Part shown: one piece after another, positions 1-8,923 of the stretch
Layout of the letters: each line of letters begins with the position of its first letter
Position numbering within the stretch: the stretch's first letter is position 1
Assembly: GCF_002975405.1 (NCBI RefSeq)
Contig: NZ_PCPS01000002.1
Location: forward strand, 310,001-374,000
Source of the DNA: Arthrobacter sp. MYb229
GTDB taxonomy: Bacteria > Actinomycetota > Actinomycetes > Actinomycetales > Micrococcaceae
Reading direction: 5' to 3'
DNA length: 64,000 nucleotides
Program-made: the position numbers and the translations under genes
The notes under the pieces: model-generated
Seen by the model: the letters and a program-made list of their open reading frames with translations, nothing else
What the model was told of the DNA's origin: nothing
Databases searched by the model: none

Positions 1-1097
1 TGGCCGCCGCCGGCTTCGGCGCATTGCGCGTCCCGGTCTCCCACGGCGGGGCAGGGGCCACCTTGGCCGAGCTCTTCGAATTGCTCGTGGACTTGGCCGC
101 CGCGGACTCCAGCATCGCCCAGGCCTTGCGCGCCCACTTCGCTTTCGTCGAAGACCGCCTGGTAGCCGCCCCGGGGCCGGGGCGCGACAAGTGGCTGGCC
201 CGCTTTGCCGCCGGGGAGCTGGTGGGGAATTCCTGGACCGAGATCGGCACCGTGAAGGTGGGCGAGGTGATCACCAAGGTCACCCCGGATGGCGAGGGAG
301 GGTTCCTGGTCAACGGCACCAAGTACTATTCCACCGGCTCGATCTTCGCCGACTGGCTGGATACCTACGCCGAGCGCACCGATACCGGCAAGCGCGTGAT
401 CGCCGCGGTCAACCGGCACCAGCCCGGCGTGGTGCTGGCCGATGACTGGGACGGCTTCGGACAGCGCACCACCGGCACCGGAACCTCCACCTTCACCGAC
501 GCGGTCGTCGCCGAGGAGGACCTGATCGACTTCGACACCCGCTTCAAGTACCAGACCGCCTTCTACCAGCAGGTGCTGCTGGTGGTGCTGGCCGGGTCCG
601 CCAAGGCCGCCGAACGCGACTTCGCCGCCGAGCTGAAGGCCCGCAAGCGCACCTTCAGCCACGGCGCCGCCAACGTGGCCGCCGAGGATCCGCAGCTGCT
701 GCAGGTCATCGGCGAGGTGTCGGCGGCTGCGTTCGCGGCGGCCGGAACCGTGGAACGCGTGTCGCAGTCCCTGCAGGGAGCCTATGAAACCGCGCTGGCG
801 CTGCACGAGGGCGAGGTGACGGTGGAGGAAGACGAGGCGGCCAATGATGCGGCCGAGCTGGCCAGTGCGCAGGCCCAGGTGGTGCTCACCCCGCTGGTGC
901 TCAACGCGATCACCCACGCCTTCGACGCGCTGGCCGCTTCGGCCACCAGCGTTTCGAAGAACCTGGATCGGCACTGGCGCAATGCCCGCACCGCCGGCAA
1001 CCACAACCCGTGGGTGTTCAAGGCCCGGCTGATCGGCGACCTGGCGGTCAACGGCACCGAGCTGCCGCGGGTTTGGGCCATCGGCGCCTCGAAGTAG
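1..1097 (+). CDS. Acyl-CoA dehydrogenase-like flavoprotein, 5' partial
   Basis: The gene enters from the left edge; the reading frame is open from base 3, so the true start lies outside the window and the TTG at 24 is only an internal codon. The protein resembles the acyl-CoA dehydrogenase superfamily branch that includes flavin-dependent monooxygenases such as DszC/SfnC: a mid-domain with NGTKYYSTGS (the substrate/FAD beta-domain, around residue 95 of the visible part) and a helical C-terminal domain ending in HRxxRTAGNHNP-type sequence (HWRNARTAGNHNPW), typical of the monooxygenase-like group rather than fatty-acid dehydrogenases. The substrate cannot be named. A hairpin follows the stop at 1112-1146. 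Confidence 0.8.
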   Translation, partial: AAAGFGALRVPVSHGGAGATLAELFELLVDLAAADSSIAQALRAHFAFVEDRLVAAPGPGRDKWLARFAAGELVGNSWTEIGTVKVGEVITKVTPDGEGGFLVNGTKYYSTGSIFADWLDTYAERTDTGKRVIAAVNRHQPGVVLADDWDGFGQRTTGTGTSTFTDAVVAEEDLIDFDTRFKYQTAFYQQVLLVVLAGSAKAAERDFAAELKARKRTFSHGAANVAAEDPQLLQVIGEVSAAAFAAAGTVERVSQSLQGAYETALALHEGEVTVEEDEAANDAAELASAQAQVVLTPLVLNAITHAFDALAASATSVSKNLDRHWRNARTAGNHNPWVFKARLIGDLAVNGTELPRVWAIGASK

Positions 1098-1111
1098 CAT
1101 CCACAGAGCGG

Positions 1112-1146
1112 GCAGGCCCAGCCCTCATCTTGAGCGCCGGGCCTGC
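1112..1146 (+). terminator. Rho-independent-like hairpin after the flavoprotein gene
   Basis: Eight-base inverted repeat GCAGGCCC (1112-1119) / GGGCCTGC (1139-1146) with a 19-nt loop, 15 bases after the stop at 1097. There is no clean T-run, so termination is inferred from position. Confidence 0.5.
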
Positions 1147-1149
1147 TGC

Positions 1150-1578
1150 GTGTAGCGCAACAATCACCGAGCAGCTCGCCGGTACCCCCTGGATGCACCT
1201 CGCCCACAACAACTCGCTGCAGATAAAGCACTGGTAACTCGCGGTCCGCGGTGTCCTTCCGATAGTAGGCGGCGCTCGGACTCGGCGATTGCATGATTCC
1301 GTAGCGCATGTTCCCTGCAGAATCCGTGGCATATGGTGCCAGAAATGAACGCGCCAGGTAGAGGATGTCTCCAGCGGCAATCCGATGCTCGCCGCAGTCG
1401 AAAACACCGCGGGTCTCCCAGCTGACCTCGATGCTTGAAAGCTCTTGTTCGAGCCTGTAGCACTGGCGCTCGTCGGCCACGACCGCGATGATCGGTTCGA
1501 TGAAGTCCAGCTCGGGATAGGGGCTGGGCTGCTCCCCTCCCGAAAAGGATCCTCAGCGTATTTCTGAAAGTTCTGCAT
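1150..1578 (-). pseudogene. Hypothetical protein gene with an apparent -1 frameshift
   Basis: On the minus strand an ATG at 1578 opens a frame reading MQNFQKYAEDPF. At a run of four T (A4 on the plus strand, 1543-1546) the sensible reading jumps frame and continues as SGGEQPSPYPELDFIEP and then about 110 residues of ordinary-looking protein (ending around YLQRVVVGEVHPGG). One extra T in that run would join the two parts. The downstream frame has no natural stop before the flavoprotein gene and runs into its terminator and antisense strand, so the 3' end also looks lost; the left boundary given is approximate. I do not recognise the family. It could be a decayed gene or a sequencing error in the homopolymer. 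Confidence 0.4.
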
Positions 1579-1750
1579 CGCGGCAACTTATATCCTCTTC
1601 AATAAGCGGGCATGCCTGAAGATAACGGGCATTTCGATTGTAGGTGTCCGCTCCAAGACGCCTCCGACCAGGTTGTTCCGAACGGCTGTGCGCAGCGTGC
1701 TTCATGGAATCCGCTTCGGCGGGTTTTAGGCCGCTGGCTAGACTGAGTGG

Positions 1751-2668
1751 GTGATCAACTACACCCTGCGTCAAATACAGTATTTTGTCGCCGTCGCCGA
1801 AACCGGGTCCATCTCTGCGGCCGCCGGCGCCTGCCATATTTCGCAGGCCGCCATGTCGCAGGCGATGGACGAACTTGAACGGGTGGTGGGATCGCAGCTG
1901 CTGGTGCGGCGCCGGGCGCGCGGCGTGGTCCTCACCGCGGTAGGTACGGACTTCCTCCACGATGCCAAGCAGCTGGTGCGCCATGCCGAAGAGGTGCAGG
2001 ATCAAATCGTGGAACGCCAAACCAAGCTCTCCGGACCGCTGGTCATCGGCTGCTACTCCTCGCTGGCGGCCTTCTGGATTCCGGTGATCTGCGAACGCTT
2101 CACCAACGTGCACCCGGACCTGCAGGTGACCCTCCTCGAGGGAGATGGCGCCGAGCTGCAGGAGCGGATGCTGCAGGGGCATCTGGATGCGGTGCTCACG
2201 CACACTCGGCATCTCCTGCCGCACGTGGGGTGGCGCCGCGTCATGTCGGGGCGGCCATATGTCCTGGTCGGAGGCAACCACCGTCTGGCCAAGCGAGGCA
2301 GTGTGGCGCTGTCGGAATTGGCGGAAGACGATTTCGTGTCCCTGGACATTCCGACGGTGCGCGATAACCAGCTGGTGAATCTGCGGATGTCGGGCCTGGA
2401 TCCCAAGGTGCGTTGGAGTTCGCAGAGCTTCGAGGCCGTGCGCGGTTTGGTTGCCCGGGGTTTGGGCTACACGGTGCTGGTGCAGCGGCCCCCGGTCAAT
2501 CTCAGCTATGACGGACTGCCGCTGGCGATCCTGGAAATTGAGGGTCCGGTCGGCGAGAGCGATATTTGTGTCGCCTATACTGCATCAAACCGTCCGAGCC
2601 TGCGGCTGCGCGCATTCCTCGACTTCTGTGAAGAGGTTGGAGCCGAAAAAGAAAACAGGGCTGGCTAG
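1751..2668 (+). CDS. LysR-family transcriptional regulator
   Basis: The 305-residue protein has the normal LysR length. The N-terminal winged helix-turn-helix (about residues 4-62: LRQIQYFVAVAETGSIS, then SQAAMSQAMDELERVVG) is followed by a periplasmic-binding-like effector domain. A GTG at 1751 gives the standard LysR N-terminus. It is convergent with the MFS/metallo-hydrolase pair and shares a bidirectional terminator with it, so it may control either that pair or another locus; the sequence does not decide. The effector is unknown. Confidence 0.85.
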   Translation: MINYTLRQIQYFVAVAETGSISAAAGACHISQAAMSQAMDELERVVGSQLLVRRRARGVVLTAVGTDFLHDAKQLVRHAEEVQDQIVERQTKLSGPLVIGCYSSLAAFWIPVICERFTNVHPDLQVTLLEGDGAELQERMLQGHLDAVLTHTRHLLPHVGWRRVMSGRPYVLVGGNHRLAKRGSVALSELAEDDFVSLDIPTVRDNQLVNLRMSGLDPKVRWSSQSFEAVRGLVARGLGYTVLVQRPPVNLSYDGLPLAILEIEGPVGESDICVAYTASNRPSLRLRAFLDFCEEVGAEKENRAG

Positions 2669-2694
2669 AGTCTTTGCGACTCCAGCCAACCCTG
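2656..2694. terminator. Bidirectional terminator between lysR and MFS genes
   Basis: Imperfect inverted repeat, CAGGG-c-TGGCT-a-GAGTC against GACTC-c-AGCCA-a-CCCTG around a TTTGC loop, overlapping the end of the lysR gene and just before the stop of the minus-strand MFS gene. Confidence 0.65.
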
Positions 2695-2710
2695 GATCTG
2701 TTCAGCGAGG

Positions 2711-4060
2711 CTACAGGTTCTCCGCTTCGAGATCCGCCTCGCGGCCCTCTTTCACCCCACGTATGGCAAGCCCGGCGACAATGAATGCGCCCGCCCAGAC
2801 GGCGCCGGCAATCCACAGCGTTCCGCCACCGAGTAGCACCAAGCCGGTAACGATCATCGGGGTGAAGCCTGCCCCCACGGTGGAGGAGAGCTGGTACACC
2901 AGCGAAGCGCCGGTATAGCGGATCCGGGTGGGGAACAGCTCGGCGGTGAAAGCGCCGAAGGGTCCGAAGATCGTGGCCTGGATGATGCCGTTGGCGATGA
3001 ACAGGGCGATGGCGAAGAGCCACAGCTCGCCCATTTCCAGCATCCACATGATCGGCAGGGCCATTACCGCGCCGGCGGCGATGCCAACCATCATGACCGG
3101 GCGGCGACCGAGCTTGTCGGAGTAGCGGGCGGCGAACCAGATGCCGATAACGGTCAGCGTAGCGCCGATGGCCTTCACATTCAGCACGGCCGTGCGGTCC
3201 ATGCCGACCTCTTCAACCACATAGGCGACGGCCCAGACGGTCATCAGGCCCTGCACCGTGTAGGAGCTCATGCCGACCAGCGTTCCGCGGATCACCGAAC
3301 CGGGGTACTTGGTGATGACCTCCAGGAAAGGGGTTTTGCGTTCTTCGGCTTTGCCTTCCAAGGCGAGGAAGAGCGGGGACTCGGCAACCTTGAGCCGGAT
3401 GATCAGGCCGATGCCTACCAGCGCGATGCTGATCAGGAACGGGATTCGCCAGCCCCAAGCCAGGAACTGGTCATCGGGCAGGATGGAGATCGCGGAAACT
3501 GCGAGGGTCGCCAGCACCGCACCGGCCGGTCCACCCATATTCGCGAAGCTCGCGGCGAAGCCGCGGCGTTCCTTCGGGGCGTGCTCCAGTGCCATCAGCA
3601 TGGCGCCTCCCCATTCGCCGCCCACGGCCAGGCCCTGGACGATGCGCAGCGTGATCAACGCGATCGGCGCGATCATGCCGATTTGAGCGGCCGGAGGCAG
3701 CAGGCCGATCAGCGTCGATGCGCCGCCCATCATTGCCATCGAGGTAATCAGCACGCCCTTGCGGCCCACCTTGTCGCCGAAGTGGCCGAAGACGATTCCG
3801 CCCAGCGGGCGGGCCAGGTAGCCAACGGCAAGAGTGGAGAAGGAGGCGAAGAGCGCCACGCCGGGGGTGAGCCCGATGAAGAACACCTTGTTGAAGACCA
3901 GCGAGGCGGCCGTGGCGTAGAGGATGAAGTCGTAGAACTCGATCGCGCTTCCAATGAAGCTCGAGGCGAGGATGCGACGCATCTGCGGGGAATTGAGCGA
4001 GGGAACTTTGAGCTCACCATCGCCCGTCGGCTGGTTTTGTGGCTTCACTGCATTGCTCAT
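2711..4060 (-). CDS. MFS metabolite:H+ symporter (MHS family)
   Basis: This 449-residue protein is a 12-helix major facilitator of the metabolite:H+ symporter family (relatives include ShiA, KgtP and ProP). It shows SSFIGSAIEFYDFILYATAASL at about residues 33-54, the MHS hallmark, then the loop 2-3 motif GHFGDKVGRKGVL. The family imports organic acids, shikimate, or betaine-like compounds with protons; which one is not visible. Its ATG overlaps the stop of the upstream metallo-hydrolase by four bases (ATGA at 4057-4060), so the two are translated from one mRNA and may take up and hydrolyse the same compound. Confidence 0.85.
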   Translation of the reverse strand: MSNAVKPQNQPTGDGELKVPSLNSPQMRRILASSFIGSAIEFYDFILYATAASLVFNKVFFIGLTPGVALFASFSTLAVGYLARPLGGIVFGHFGDKVGRKGVLITSMAMMGGASTLIGLLPPAAQIGMIAPIALITLRIVQGLAVGGEWGGAMLMALEHAPKERRGFAASFANMGGPAGAVLATLAVSAISILPDDQFLAWGWRIPFLISIALVGIGLIIRLKVAESPLFLALEGKAEERKTPFLEVITKYPGSVIRGTLVGMSSYTVQGLMTVWAVAYVVEEVGMDRTAVLNVKAIGATLTVIGIWFAARYSDKLGRRPVMMVGIAAGAVMALPIMWMLEMGELWLFAIALFIANGIIQATIFGPFGAFTAELFPTRIRYTGASLVYQLSSTVGAGFTPMIVTGLVLLGGGTLWIAGAVWAGAFIVAGLAIRGVKEGREADLEAENL

Positions 4061-5103
4061 CGGGATGCCGCCATTTCACTGTGGATGCGGGAGAAGGATA
4101 TTTTATCGAGGTCGTCGGGGACCAAGTAGGTACCGGAGAACTTATCGGCGTGCGAATGCCAGACGGATAGCGGGGTCGTGCCCGGCACCAGGTGGTGCAG
4201 GGCCAGGGTGCGTGCCCCGGCTTGGGCCGCGATCTCGATGGCCTGTTCGGCCGAGGTGTGGGCCCGTCGGTGATGGTCCATGGAGGCTTGGGATTCCAGC
4301 GTTCCAATCGAACCGTAGGTGCGCTGGACCCATTCGAAATCGATGGCTTCATGCAGCAGCAGGTCCGTGTCCCGGGCCAGCGTGACAAGGTTCTGGCAAG
4401 GCGAGGTGTCTCCGGAAATGGTGACCGAGCCTTCGCTGGTGTCGAAGCGGAATGCGAAGGCCGGCGCAATCGGCGGATGCTTCACCAGCGTGGCGCTCAC
4501 TGTCACCAATTCATCTTGGTAGATCACGAATGGCTTGAATGCCTCCGGCGTCGGGTTCTCATTCGGGTGATAACCGGTGCCCGCAGGAATCTGGATGTCT
4601 TGGGCCGAGAAGTGATCCAGCGGGGAGGGGCGCAAGGCGTTGATCACCCGGTCGTTGAGGTCCGTTGCGTAGGCCTGCATCAGATGATCGAACATCGAGG
4701 CGGTGCCCGGCGTTGGATTCTGCGGGTAGAGCGCCTGCGGCGGAACGCTCGCCCTCGGGGAGGCCGGTGGCAAGGCGCCGCGCTCGCCGGGGCCGACAAT
4801 GGCGATGGGTTCCTTATCGGCGGGCAGCGTGAACAGCCCGAAGATGGCTAGCGAGGCCAGGTCGATGCTGTGGTCGGAGTGCAGGTGGGTGAGGAAGATG
4901 CCGCGCAGGTTCGCCGGGCTGTAGCCCGCCTTCATCAGCTGGTTTCCCACGCCGGTGCCGGCATCTACGAGGTAGACGCTGTCACCGACGACTACCGCGG
5001 TGGAGATTCCTGCACGCTCGCCGGCGTGCTCGCCGGTCCACCAGCGTGGACCGCCTGCGGTGCCGAGGGTGACGACGTGGGGATTCAAATTGGTGGAGGC
5101 CAT
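4057..5103 (-). CDS. MBL-fold metallo-hydrolase
   Basis: The metallo-beta-lactamase fold is shown by the zinc motif THLHSDH (H73, H75, D77, H78) after a beta-rich N-terminus, with further histidines downstream (SGDTSPC and HHRRAHTSAEQA). I place the start at the ATG at 5103 because an AAAGG ribosome site precedes it; a longer reading to 5139 has no such site. The length, 348 residues, and layout resemble RNase Z/arylsulfatase-like members. It is the first gene of a two-gene operon with the MFS symporter, suggesting hydrolysis of an imported ester or lactone, which is inference. No signal peptide is evident. Confidence 0.8.
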   Translation of the reverse strand: MASTNLNPHVVTLGTAGGPRWWTGEHAGERAGISTAVVVGDSVYLVDAGTGVGNQLMKAGYSPANLRGIFLTHLHSDHSIDLASLAIFGLFTLPADKEPIAIVGPGERGALPPASPRASVPPQALYPQNPTPGTASMFDHLMQAYATDLNDRVINALRPSPLDHFSAQDIQIPAGTGYHPNENPTPEAFKPFVIYQDELVTVSATLVKHPPIAPAFAFRFDTSEGSVTISGDTSPCQNLVTLARDTDLLLHEAIDFEWVQRTYGSIGTLESQASMDHHRRAHTSAEQAIEIAAQAGARTLALHHLVPGTTPLSVWHSHADKFSGTYLVPDDLDKISFSRIHSEMAASR

Positions 5104-5311
5104 GTCTCTGCGACCTTTCGTTGTTCTAGTATCTACCAACCATTCTTATGCGCTGGCTCACATTCGTAAAACTGTTTTTATCTACCATTAACAATGGTTT
5201 TACTTATGAATGGGTCTGTAGACTTCAACGCGACGCGAAGCATCCTCAGGCGATGAGGGAGCATTGCGCATGATGTACTGAGTGGAAGCAACACGTACCT
5301 GTAGGAGTGGC

Positions 5312-5692
5312 ATGTCTGATCACGAACGAAGCCGCCTCTCGCGCTGGGTCCTGCCTCATGGCGCGGAGCCGGATCCCCGGTTTACGCTAGCCAACGAACG
5401 CACCTTCCTGGCGTGGATCCGCACCTCACTGGCATTCCTTGCCGGTGGTACCGCGCTTGAGGCCTTCGCCGCCGAGGCTTTCCCCTCGCCGCTGCGCACT
5501 TGGCTCGCGGTGCTGATCATCGGCGTGGGAATTCTGATTGCCGCAGGTGCCGCGGTCCGCTGGGTCCGCGTGGAGCGCAGCATGCGCACCGGACGCCCGC
5601 TGCCGATACCTGCCATCGTTCCGCTCCTGGGCTTCGGCGCAGTGGCCGCTTCCATCGCGGCCGTGGCGATGATTGTCGGTTCGCGAGCCTGA
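5312..5692 (+). CDS. DUF202 family membrane protein (first of pair)
   Basis: The 126-residue protein carries the DUF202 signature near its N-terminus (DPRFTLANERTFLAWIRTSL) and about three transmembrane helices. The start is the ATG at 5312, preceded by AGGAG at 5303-5307; an upstream GTG at 5282 lacks a ribosome site. It overlaps the second DUF202 gene by one base (TGATG at 5690-5694). DUF202 pairs are common in actinobacteria and their function is not established, though the fold is related to small membrane proteins of the YidH type. Confidence 0.8.
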   Translation: MSDHERSRLSRWVLPHGAEPDPRFTLANERTFLAWIRTSLAFLAGGTALEAFAAEAFPSPLRTWLAVLIIGVGILIAAGAAVRWVRVERSMRTGRPLPIPAIVPLLGFGAVAASIAAVAMIVGSRA

Positions 5693-6021
5693 TGCGCGAG
5701 CCCATCCAGATCGCCGACCCGGGGCTGCAACCAGAGCGCACGGTATTTGCGTGGAGCCGTACCCTGGTGTCATTCCTTGTGGTCAGTGCCGTCTTCTTGC
5801 GCTGGCTGCCGCACTATGGCGTGGGTATCGTGTTGATGATCGCAATTTCCGCGACCATGGCGCTGGGAATCTTTGCCTCGCAGCGCGCTCGCTACCGGCG
5901 CATGGCCCTCGGCGTGAAATCCGAGCGGGTCAGGCCGGATATCGTCGCGGTGCTCATGACCACCCTGGTGCTGATCGCCATCGGCGTGTTCGGAATGATC
6001 TTGGTGCTCGGCCCGAGCTGA
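5692..6021 (+). CDS. DUF202 family membrane protein (second of pair)
   Basis: A second, shorter DUF202 member (109 residues) with the same core near the start (DPGLQPERTVFAWSRTLVSF) and three predicted helices. Translation is coupled to the upstream gene through the TGATG overlap, so the two products probably act as a heteromer in the membrane. The function is unknown. Confidence 0.78.
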   Translation: MREPIQIADPGLQPERTVFAWSRTLVSFLVVSAVFLRWLPHYGVGIVLMIAISATMALGIFASQRARYRRMALGVKSERVRPDIVAVLMTTLVLIAIGVFGMILVLGPS

Positions 6022-6168
6022 GGGCTGCGCGTACGGCTGTAGCCCCCTTTGGCTTTTCGCCGGCGCATGGGTGTTGCGGATTTCACTGGCAAGTGAGACG
6101 CGCGGAACGCGGGTCAGGTTCTAGACTTAGTTGGATAAAATCAACTATTTAGAGGAGCGCTCCGGCTC

Positions 6169-6585
6169 ATGAACGCTGAGACTCAACCCAAAAGCCCGTT
6201 TAACTTCGTTCAGGTCCTGATTGCCGCCGCTGGTACTGGCTTCCTCAACGTCATCACCTACTTCATTGGCAGTTCCGCAGGAGCCACCATGGTGCTCGGT
6301 GAGAACACCGGTGAGCACATTGGCTTCGCTCAGGTCTACGGTTTCACCTTGCTGCCGATCCTCATCCTCGGGGCGGTGGTCTTTGTTATCGGCCGCGCCA
6401 AGCCAGCATTCTGCAAGGTCGCCCAGTGGTTGGGTCTGGTCGTTGCGGTTGTTTCGATCATCTTGCCAATCATGGCCGCCGGCGACATCGCTACCGCGCT
6501 CACCTTAAGCATCATTCACCTCTTCGTGGGCCTTGGCTTGTTCTTCGCGGTGCACTACGGCAACAAGAGCCTGCACACGAACTAG
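6169..6585 (+). CDS. Small four-helix membrane protein, DUF6069-like
   Basis: The 138-residue protein has four hydrophobic helices (about residues 14-35, 56-76, 85-105 and 110-130) and a short polar N-terminus. The layout resembles the actinobacterial DUF6069 group from memory, without a known function. An AGAGGAGCG ribosome site lies just upstream of the ATG at 6169, and an AT-rich stretch at about 6128-6150 could be its promoter. A 21-bp perfect hairpin ends the transcript. Confidence 0.7.
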   Translation: MNAETQPKSPFNFVQVLIAAAGTGFLNVITYFIGSSAGATMVLGENTGEHIGFAQVYGFTLLPILILGAVVFVIGRAKPAFCKVAQWLGLVVAVVSIILPIMAAGDIATALTLSIIHLFVGLGLFFAVHYGNKSLHTN

Positions 6586-6611
6586 CAACCGAGCTCCTGC
6601 AACTCGACGCA

Positions 6612-6657
6612 AAATGCCTGCTGCCCACGGATAGAAATCCGTGGGCAGCAGGCATTT
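6612..6657. terminator. Strong 21-bp hairpin terminator
   Basis: Perfect inverted repeat, arms 6612-6632 and 6637-6657, with a four-base AGAA loop. It starts with A-rich and ends with T-rich sequence, so it can work in both directions. Confidence 0.85.
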
Positions 6658-6696
6658 GTGAGCTCGTAGTTATTGAGTAGTGCTCTAGAACTGCAA

Positions 6697-6740
6697 GGCC
6701 GCGGGCCGGGACAATCCCAAGATTGTCCCGGCCCGCGGCC
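6697..6740 (-). terminator. 20-bp hairpin terminator of the tct operon
   Basis: Perfect inverted repeat, arms 6697-6716 and 6721-6740, loop CCAA, 24 bases beyond the tctA stop on the minus strand. It is the second strong hairpin between two converging units. Confidence 0.8.
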
Positions 6741-6763
6741 CTTAGTTGATGGAGTCAGTCGGT

Positions 6764-8296
6764 CTACGAATCCTGCAGGACCATCGCCTCGGAGCGCAGC
6801 TTGCGACGGCTCGCCGCATGCTTGACCATGGTCAGCGCCACCGCGGCGATCAGCAGAAGATACATGATGATCGTGGTCGGCGAGGAGACCAGGTAGCCCA
6901 GGTCGCCCTCGGACACGGTCAGCGCCCGGCGCAGGGAGGTTTCGGCCAGCGGCCCGAGGATCACGGCGATCAGCACCGGGGCTACCGGGAACTGGTAGCG
7001 GCGCATGATGAAGCCGAGGATGCCGATGGCCAGCAGGAACCAAAGGTCGATCACCGAGGAGCTCACCGCATAGACGCCCAGCATGGAGAGCACGGTAATT
7101 CCTGCATACAGGTAGTGCCGTGGCACCAGCAGCAGCTTGGCCCAAAGCCCGGCAAATTGCATGTTGATGATCAGCAGCATCACCAAGCCCACGAAGAGCG
7201 AGGCGAGCAGGGTCCAGACCATGTCGCCCGAGCGTTCGAAGAGCAGCGGGCCTGGCTGCATGCCGTACTGCTGGAACGCGGCGATCATCAGCGCCGCGGT
7301 CGCCGAGACCGGAAGCCCCAGGGCCAGCAGGGCGCCCATGGCCATGCCGGCGGTCGCGTTTCCGGCGGCCTCCGGGGCGGCCACGCCGTTGATGGAACCG
7401 GTGGTTCCGAACTCCGGATCCTTCCGCTTGGCGGCCAAGCGCTTCTCGGTGCCGTAGGCAAGGAAGGTCGGGATCTCCGCGCCGCCGGCCGGGATGACGC
7501 CGAAGGGAACGCCGAAGGCGGTGCCGCGCAGCCAGGCTGGCAGGGCCTTGCGGAAGTCCGCGCCGCTGAGCCTGATCCGGCCGCTGGCCGGGATCCGCAG
7601 GGCGCTGGGGTCGCGGTGGATCCGCGAGGCCACATGGATGACTTCACCCAGGGCCAGCAGGCCCACGGTGATGACCACGATGGACAGCCCGTCAAAGAGC
7701 TGCGGCAGGCCGCCGGTGAAGCGCACGGAACCGGAGATTCCATCCACCCCGATCAGCGCCAGGACCAGGCCGATGGACAGCGCGCCCAGCCCCTTGATGA
7801 TCGATTCGGAGACCACCGAGGAGATGGCGACGAAGGCGAAGACGGCCAAGGCGAAGTATTCGGCCGGGCCGAAGGCGGTCGCCAGTTTCACCAGCGAGGG
7901 GGCGAAGAACACCACCAGCGTGGTGGCGATCAGCCCGCCGATGAAGGCGCCCATCGCGGCGGTGGCCAAGGCCCGGGCCGCCTGCCCGCTCTTGGCCATC
8001 TTGTGGCCCTCGAAGGTGGTGGCGATGGCCGAGGAGGCCCCGGGCGTATTGAGCAGAATTCCGGCCGTGGAATCGCCGAACATCCCGCCGAAGTAGACTC
8101 CGGCGAACATGATGAACGCGGCCGTGGGGTCCAGGCTGAAGGTGACCGGCAGCAGCAGGGCGACGGCCATCGAGGAGCCGAGGCCCGGCAGCACGCCGAC
8201 CGCCGTGCCCAGCAAGGCGCCGATGAGCACCCACATGAGGTTCACGAGCGTCAACGCACCGGCGAAACCCGCCATTAAGTGACTGAGCTGATCCAT
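6764..8296 (-). CDS. tctA: Tripartite tricarboxylate transporter, large permease TctA
   Basis: At 510 residues the protein has the standard TctA length, with about twelve helices and the family's conserved N-terminal segment (GALLGTAVGVLPGLGSSMAVALLLP, about residues 27-51) and internal repeats such as FGDSTAGILLNTPG. It is the main permease of a secondary transporter for citrate or related carboxylates, working with TctB and the extracytoplasmic TctC. It directly follows tctB: the tctB TAA at 8297-8299 abuts the tctA ATG. A long ORF on the opposite strand is a GC-rich shadow. Confidence 0.93.
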   Translation of the reverse strand: MDQLSHLMAGFAGALTLVNLMWVLIGALLGTAVGVLPGLGSSMAVALLLPVTFSLDPTAAFIMFAGVYFGGMFGDSTAGILLNTPGASSAIATTFEGHKMAKSGQAARALATAAMGAFIGGLIATTLVVFFAPSLVKLATAFGPAEYFALAVFAFVAISSVVSESIIKGLGALSIGLVLALIGVDGISGSVRFTGGLPQLFDGLSIVVITVGLLALGEVIHVASRIHRDPSALRIPASGRIRLSGADFRKALPAWLRGTAFGVPFGVIPAGGAEIPTFLAYGTEKRLAAKRKDPEFGTTGSINGVAAPEAAGNATAGMAMGALLALGLPVSATAALMIAAFQQYGMQPGPLLFERSGDMVWTLLASLFVGLVMLLIINMQFAGLWAKLLLVPRHYLYAGITVLSMLGVYAVSSSVIDLWFLLAIGILGFIMRRYQFPVAPVLIAVILGPLAETSLRRALTVSEGDLGYLVSSPTTIIMYLLLIAAVALTMVKHAASRRKLRSEAMVLQDS

Positions 8297-8923
8297 TTAG
8301 AGCAAACCTCCCAGGAGCCCGGCGGGCAGGCTGAGGCCCAACCCGAGGCCGAACGCCAAATAGCTGATCGAGGAAACCATGGCGGCGACCCCGATGTCGA
8401 AAATCGGGCGGGTGCTGCCCAGCGCCTTGCAGATGGCCCAGAACAATCCGGCCGCGGAAATAATCCAGCCCAGCACCGGAAGCACGAGGATGAAGCAGGC
8501 GATGCCGCCGACGATCCAGGCGATCGTGGCCCAATCCGAGTACAGACGCACCCGGCCGGTGCGGCGCGGACGCTGTGCGCTGGCCCCGAGCACCTCGGTG
8601 CGCTGGGTGTCGCCCAATTCGGCCAGCATTTCGGCGGAGAAATCGGGGTTGCCGCTGTCGGTGCCCTGCGGGAAACGCCGGGTGCGCAGCACGGAAAGGC
8701 CATGCAGCACCGTCAGCGCATAGAGCACGATGCAGATGATCCAGGGGAAGAACTGCGGACCGGGCACGGTATCGCCCATGACGTTCATGGAGGCCGTGCC
8801 GATGGTCAGTGCGACGGCCAGGGCCAGCAGCAGCGCGGTAACCACCAGCTCGCTGCGGCCCGAGAAGAAACCGGTAATGCGTACGGTGTCTTCGGTGGTT
8901 TCTCTGCTCTGGGTGGTGCTCAT
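8297..8923 (-). CDS. tctB: Tripartite tricarboxylate transporter, small permease TctB
   Basis: A 208-residue protein with four to five hydrophobic helices, in the invariant C-B-A gene order; TctB sequences are poorly conserved, so the call leans on length, topology and position. The ATG overlaps the end of tctC (ATGA, 8920-8923). A polar loop at about residues 80-120 separates the helical halves. Confidence 0.85.
   Translation of the reverse strand: MSTTQSRETTEDTVRITGFFSGRSELVVTALLLALAVALTIGTASMNVMGDTVPGPQFFPWIICIVLYALTVLHGLSVLRTRRFPQGTDSGNPDFSAEMLAELGDTQRTEVLGASAQRPRRTGRVRLYSDWATIAWIVGGIACFILVLPVLGWIISAAGLFWAICKALGSTRPIFDIGVAAMVSSISYLAFGLGLGLSLPAGLLGGLL

Noticed and set aside
6746-8278. 510-codon ORF antisense to tctA
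   Set aside because: Low-complexity G/D/H/Q-rich translation, mirror of a clear tctA gene; a GC-rich shadow frame.
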